7,452 bases of DNA from Balneolales bacterium (GTDB lineage: Bacteria; Bacteroidota; Rhodothermia; Balneolales; Natronogracilivirgulaceae): assembly GCA_007135895.1 (NCBI GenBank), contig SLHZ01000106.1:1-7452 (forward strand), read 5' to 3'. Both the position numbers and the translations under genes were made by a program. The notes beneath the pieces are model-generated. The model did no database searches and had not been told where the DNA came from. It saw only the letters and a program-made list of their open reading frames with translations. Numbering within the stretch: the stretch's first letter is position 1; each line of letters opens with the position of its first letter. Positions 4,907 through 7,452 of the stretch are shown here, piece by piece.

Positions 4907-5907
4907 GCCGCACCTGTCAGGATATCGGCAAGCGCACCCGGCTTGTGCGTCAGCAGGCGCATCGAATCGGTTTTGATGCCATTGGATTTGCCAGGGCCCG
5001 GCGGCTTGACGAGGAGGCCCCCCGGCTGGAAAAGTGGCTCCGGGAAAACCGGCACGGTGAGATGTCATGGATGGAAAAGCATCTGGAGAAAAGACTCGAT
5101 CCCCGCAAACTGGTACCCGGAGCGAAGTCTGTGGTATCGGTGCTGATAAGTTATCATCAGCCCCGTGTTGCCCGCCGGCAGGCCGCTTCGAAGCATCCGA
5201 AAATTGCAAAATATGCTCTTGGCGACGACTATCATGATCTCTTCCGGGACAAACTGCGTCAGTTGTATGCCTATACCGAAGAGATAACCGGAAAGGTAGA
5301 GGGAAGAGTCTTTGTGGATTCCGCCCCGGTGATGGACAAGGCGTGGGCTGTGGCTTCCGGCCTGGGCTGGCTGGGTAAGAACACCAACCTCATCAACCGG
5401 GAGTGGGGGTCATGGTTTTTGCTGGGTGAGATGATCCTGGATATCGAGTTCGAATATGATCTGCCTGTTGCCGATCACTGTGGATCCTGTACCCGATGTA
5501 TCGATGCCTGTCCCACGAATGCCATCTATAAACCTTACAAGGTGGATGGAAGCAAGTGTATATCCTACTTTACGATAGAACTAAAAAAAGAGATTCCGGA
5601 AGCCTGTCAGGAAAGCATGGGTGACTGGATATTCGGGTGCGACATCTGCCAGGATGTATGCCCCTGGAACCGGAAAGTCCGGCCGGGACGAAATGAACAA
5701 CTCGCCTGCCGGGCCGAAATATTTGACCGGACCCTGGCTTTTTGGGAGGAACTGGATCTGGAGGAATACCGGCGCCTGTTTCGGAAAAGCGCGGTCAAGC
5801 GCCCGAAGTATCATGGATTCATGCGGAATGTCCGCATAGCCGCTGCGAATATTCGAGGCAGAGGCAATGAAGAAAATGCGGGAGACCAAGAGACGGATAG
5901 TGGCTAA
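4903..5907 (+). CDS. queG: Epoxyqueuosine reductase
   Basis: Cobalamin- and iron-sulfur-dependent enzyme that reduces epoxyqueuosine to queuosine at the wobble base of tRNAs with GUN anticodons, the last step of the pathway; cytoplasmic. The N-terminal cobalamin-binding part includes GFDAIGFARA (23-32) and VFVDSAPVMDKAWAVASGLGWLGKNTNLI (136-164), of which Asp139 matches the catalytic acid of the family and GLGWLGKN is the signature. Two 4Fe-4S sets follow: Cys193, Cys196, Cys199 and Cys203 (CGSCTRCIDACP), and Cys246, Cys249 and Cys253 (CDICQDVCPWN) with Cys219. The C-terminal helical HEAT-like extension of the longer (about 380-residue) enzymes is mostly absent, so this is a short form. The start ATG overlaps the previous stop. 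No other queuosine gene is present. Confidence 0.95.
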   Translation: MSRTCQDIGKRTRLVRQQAHRIGFDAIGFARARRLDEEAPRLEKWLRENRHGEMSWMEKHLEKRLDPRKLVPGAKSVVSVLISYHQPRVARRQAASKHPKIAKYALGDDYHDLFRDKLRQLYAYTEEITGKVEGRVFVDSAPVMDKAWAVASGLGWLGKNTNLINREWGSWFLLGEMILDIEFEYDLPVADHCGSCTRCIDACPTNAIYKPYKVDGSKCISYFTIELKKEIPEACQESMGDWIFGCDICQDVCPWNRKVRPGRNEQLACRAEIFDRTLAFWEELDLEEYRRLFRKSAVKRPKYHGFMRNVRIAAANIRGRGNEENAGDQETDSG

Positions 5908-5917
5908 AAGATTAAAG

Positions 5918-6016
5918 AGCCCTCCAGATGGGCATTTTTAACCCCGAAAATGAAACCCCGGGTCCTGTTTATCAAACTAACCTTTGAATCTTCAGATTTT
6001 TCCGAAGCCCTCCAGA
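5918..6016. repeat. 11-bp direct repeats bounding the convergent gap
   Basis: AGCCCTCCAGA occurs at 5918-5928 and again at 6006-6016, 88 bases apart. The second copy ends immediately before the phosphatase stop codon, and the first forms part of the terminator stem. Nothing between them looks like a mobile element, so the repeat could be chance or a remnant of a small duplication. Confidence 0.5.
5919..5940. terminator. Weak bidirectional terminator between convergent genes
   Basis: GCCC at 5919-5922 pairs with GGGC at 5930-5933 around a 7-base loop, followed by ATTTTTA on the plus strand. On the minus strand the same stem is followed by the T-rich TCTTTAATCTTTT. It lies twelve bases after the queG stop and would also serve the phosphatase gene arriving from the other side. 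The stem has only four pairs, so it is marginal. Confidence 0.4.
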
Positions 6017-7452
6017 CTATCCGGCGGGTTCCCGGACTTCTGTGTACTGCTGAACCCCGGCCATCTTTACCATCAGGTCAAACATTTCGGTATTCTTGTT
6101 GAAAGCCTTGATGTACTCACTGCCGGGACCAAAGCCTGCCAGTTCAACAAAATCGCTTGTGTGGGATCGGCCGATCCAATTGAAAGCAAGGTAGTTGGCC
6201 ATGATCTGTCCCATGACCTGCCAGGGGCGGCTCATCATGCGATGAAGGTTTTCGTAGTTCCCGGCATAGGACTTTTTCAGAATCTCCGCTTCTGTCCGCC
6301 TGATTTGGATGTTACTGGCATATTCGATCAGTTCGCGGATCTCTTCGACGGAACTATTCTGGTCGAGTTGCGGGAGAAACCAGTTGTTGGTGTAGCGGAA
6401 CCCGGCAATCCGGTCAAACGATGGTTCACTGCCGCTGTAGCCGGAGCCCACCCCGTTGAGACCGGGATTGGCGTTTCCGTGGTCGGTGGTGATGATGACC
6501 AGTGTGTCGTTACGGCCTTCGGCAAAAGTGATGGCCTTGGCAATGGCATCATCAAAAGCTATCTGATCGTAGATCAGCCCGGCGGCATCGTTGCCATGAG
6601 CGGCGTGATCCACGCGTCCACCTTCTACCATGAGCAGGAAGCCGTTGGGGTTCCTGGAAAGCCTGGTGATAGCCGTATCGGTCATTTCTGCCAGTGTCGG
6701 GATCTCTTTACGATAAGTATCGGTGTTGCGATGGTCCAGGGTGTAGGGGAGGTGGCTCCGGTAAAAAATACCGAGAAGCTTTTCCTTGGAGAGGAATCGT
6801 CTCATCTCTTCTCTTTTTCGGACAACTTTGTAGCCGGCACCAGCGTATTCGGCGAACAAGTCACGGCCGTCTTCGCGCTCATCCGGATCAAAGAAACGAC
6901 TTCCTCCACCCAAAAGTACATCATAGCCACGCTCCAGGTATTGTTCGGCAATATGGGCCTCATCGTTTCGTCTCATCACATTGGCACTGAAACCGGCCGG
7001 TGTGGCATGCGTAACCGTGGTGGTGGTGACCAGGCCGGTTGCCTTGCCGGCGTCACGGAAAATTTTCATGATCGGTTTGAGCGGTCTTTCCTCCTCATCC
7101 ATGTTGATACGGCCATTGACAACACGCTGTCCGCATCCCCAGGATGAAGCGGCGGCGGCCGAATCGGTGACGATCGCCGAAGCCGATGCCATGTCCATCA
7201 GTCCGCGCCGGACACGGTTTTCCTCATAGAGCCGGATCCAGTGGGATGCTCGTCCATAGTGTCGCCTGAGTAAATGATCGGCTGCCGTGAGCGTGCCGAT
7301 GCTCATTCCGTCGCTGACCAAGAATATGATGTTCTTGACACTGCCCGGTTGGGTGACATGCTGTCCGTTTGAACAACTGCCAAGCATGGTTCCCGAACCC
7401 AGAAACATGCCGGAAAGGGCGCCGGTCTTCAAAAAATCTCTTCTGCTGTAGG
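6017..7452 (-). CDS. Alkaline phosphatase, Tat-exported lipoprotein, 5' end outside window
   Basis: Metal-dependent phosphomonoesterase of the PhoA family that releases phosphate from organic esters outside the inner membrane. The frame stays open to the window edge. Upstream of a TTG at 7432 it encodes YSRRDF, giving the Tat motif SRRDFLK, so that TTG is not the start. Counting its Leu as residue 1, a hydrophobic stretch ends in LGSC (Cys20), a plausible lipobox. Catalytic features are complete: Asp41 (VSDGMS), nucleophile Ser91 (TDSAAA), His142 and Thr144 (VTHATPAG), Glu270 (MVEGGRVDHAAHG) with Asp275, His276 and His279, Asp317-His318 (TTDHGN), and His424 (SHTSDF). His142 and His276 stand where E. 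coli PhoA has Asp153 and Lys328, as in animal enzymes. It converges with queG. Confidence 0.93.
   Translation of the reverse strand, partial: YSRRDFLKTGALSGMFLGSGTMLGSCSNGQHVTQPGSVKNIIFLVSDGMSIGTLTAADHLLRRHYGRASHWIRLYEENRVRRGLMDMASASAIVTDSAAAASSWGCGQRVVNGRINMDEEERPLKPIMKIFRDAGKATGLVTTTTVTHATPAGFSANVMRRNDEAHIAEQYLERGYDVLLGGGSRFFDPDEREDGRDLFAEYAGAGYKVVRKREEMRRFLSKEKLLGIFYRSHLPYTLDHRNTDTYRKEIPTLAEMTDTAITRLSRNPNGFLLMVEGGRVDHAAHGNDAAGLIYDQIAFDDAIAKAITFAEGRNDTLVIITTDHGNANPGLNGVGSGYSGSEPSFDRIAGFRYTNNWFLPQLDQNSSVEEIRELIEYASNIQIRRTEAEILKKSYAGNYENLHRMMSRPWQVMGQIMANYLAFNWIGRSHTSDFVELAGFGPGSEYIKAFNKNTEMFDLMVKMAGVQQYTEVREPAG

Noticed and set aside
5984..7147. A 387-codon open frame on the plus strand
   Set aside because: It is antisense to the alkaline phosphatase, whose catalytic and metal-binding residues are all intact. 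The plus-strand translation shows no recognisable domain.
7430..7432. TTG as the start of the alkaline phosphatase
   Set aside because: The frame continues upstream and encodes the Arg-Arg of a Tat signal; this TTG is the Leu of SRRDFLK.

Overview
The window reads as ordinary chromosomal DNA of a Gram-negative bacterium, most likely a Bacteroidota relative (the Balneolota/Rhodothermota side is my guess). The reasons are moderate GC, scarce Shine-Dalgarno sequences (only tatA has a clear one), an exact TAnnTTTG Bacteroidota-type -7 element before the sigma factor gene, and a Tat-type lipoprotein signal on the phosphatase. The phylum call is inference; no marker gene settles it.

Layout. Positions 73-318 encode a TatA/E protein. 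A 107-bp gap follows, holding three copies of a 17-bp tandem repeat and a small hairpin. Next come gatA (426-2000, TTG start) and prmA (1997-2881), joined by an ATGA overlap. A 231-bp gap then carries a candidate promoter, a possible 25-codon leader ORF and a 45-bp tandem repeat array whose last partial unit contains the start codon of an ECF sigma factor (3113-3706). Six bases later begins a membrane protein with a voltage-sensor-like S1-S4 domain but no pore (3713-4906), which overlaps queG (4903-5907) by ATGA. A short convergent gap with a weak bidirectional terminator separates these from an alkaline phosphatase on the minus strand (6017 to beyond 7452), whose N-terminus lies outside the window.

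How the genes relate. GatA (Gln-tRNA amidation), PrmA (ribosomal protein L11 methylation) and QueG (tRNA queuosine synthesis) all serve translation. TatA and the phosphatase are linked differently: the frame upstream of the first in-window start of the phosphatase encodes SRRDFLK, so the enzyme is a predicted Tat substrate and probably a lipoprotein. The sigma factor has no recognisable anti-sigma gene beside it; its close neighbour is the poreless voltage-sensor-like protein.

The parts most worth a second look are the sigma factor/voltage-sensor gene pair and the 45-bp hairpin-forming array that runs into the sigma factor start codon. I see no mobile element, CRISPR array, rRNA or tRNA.
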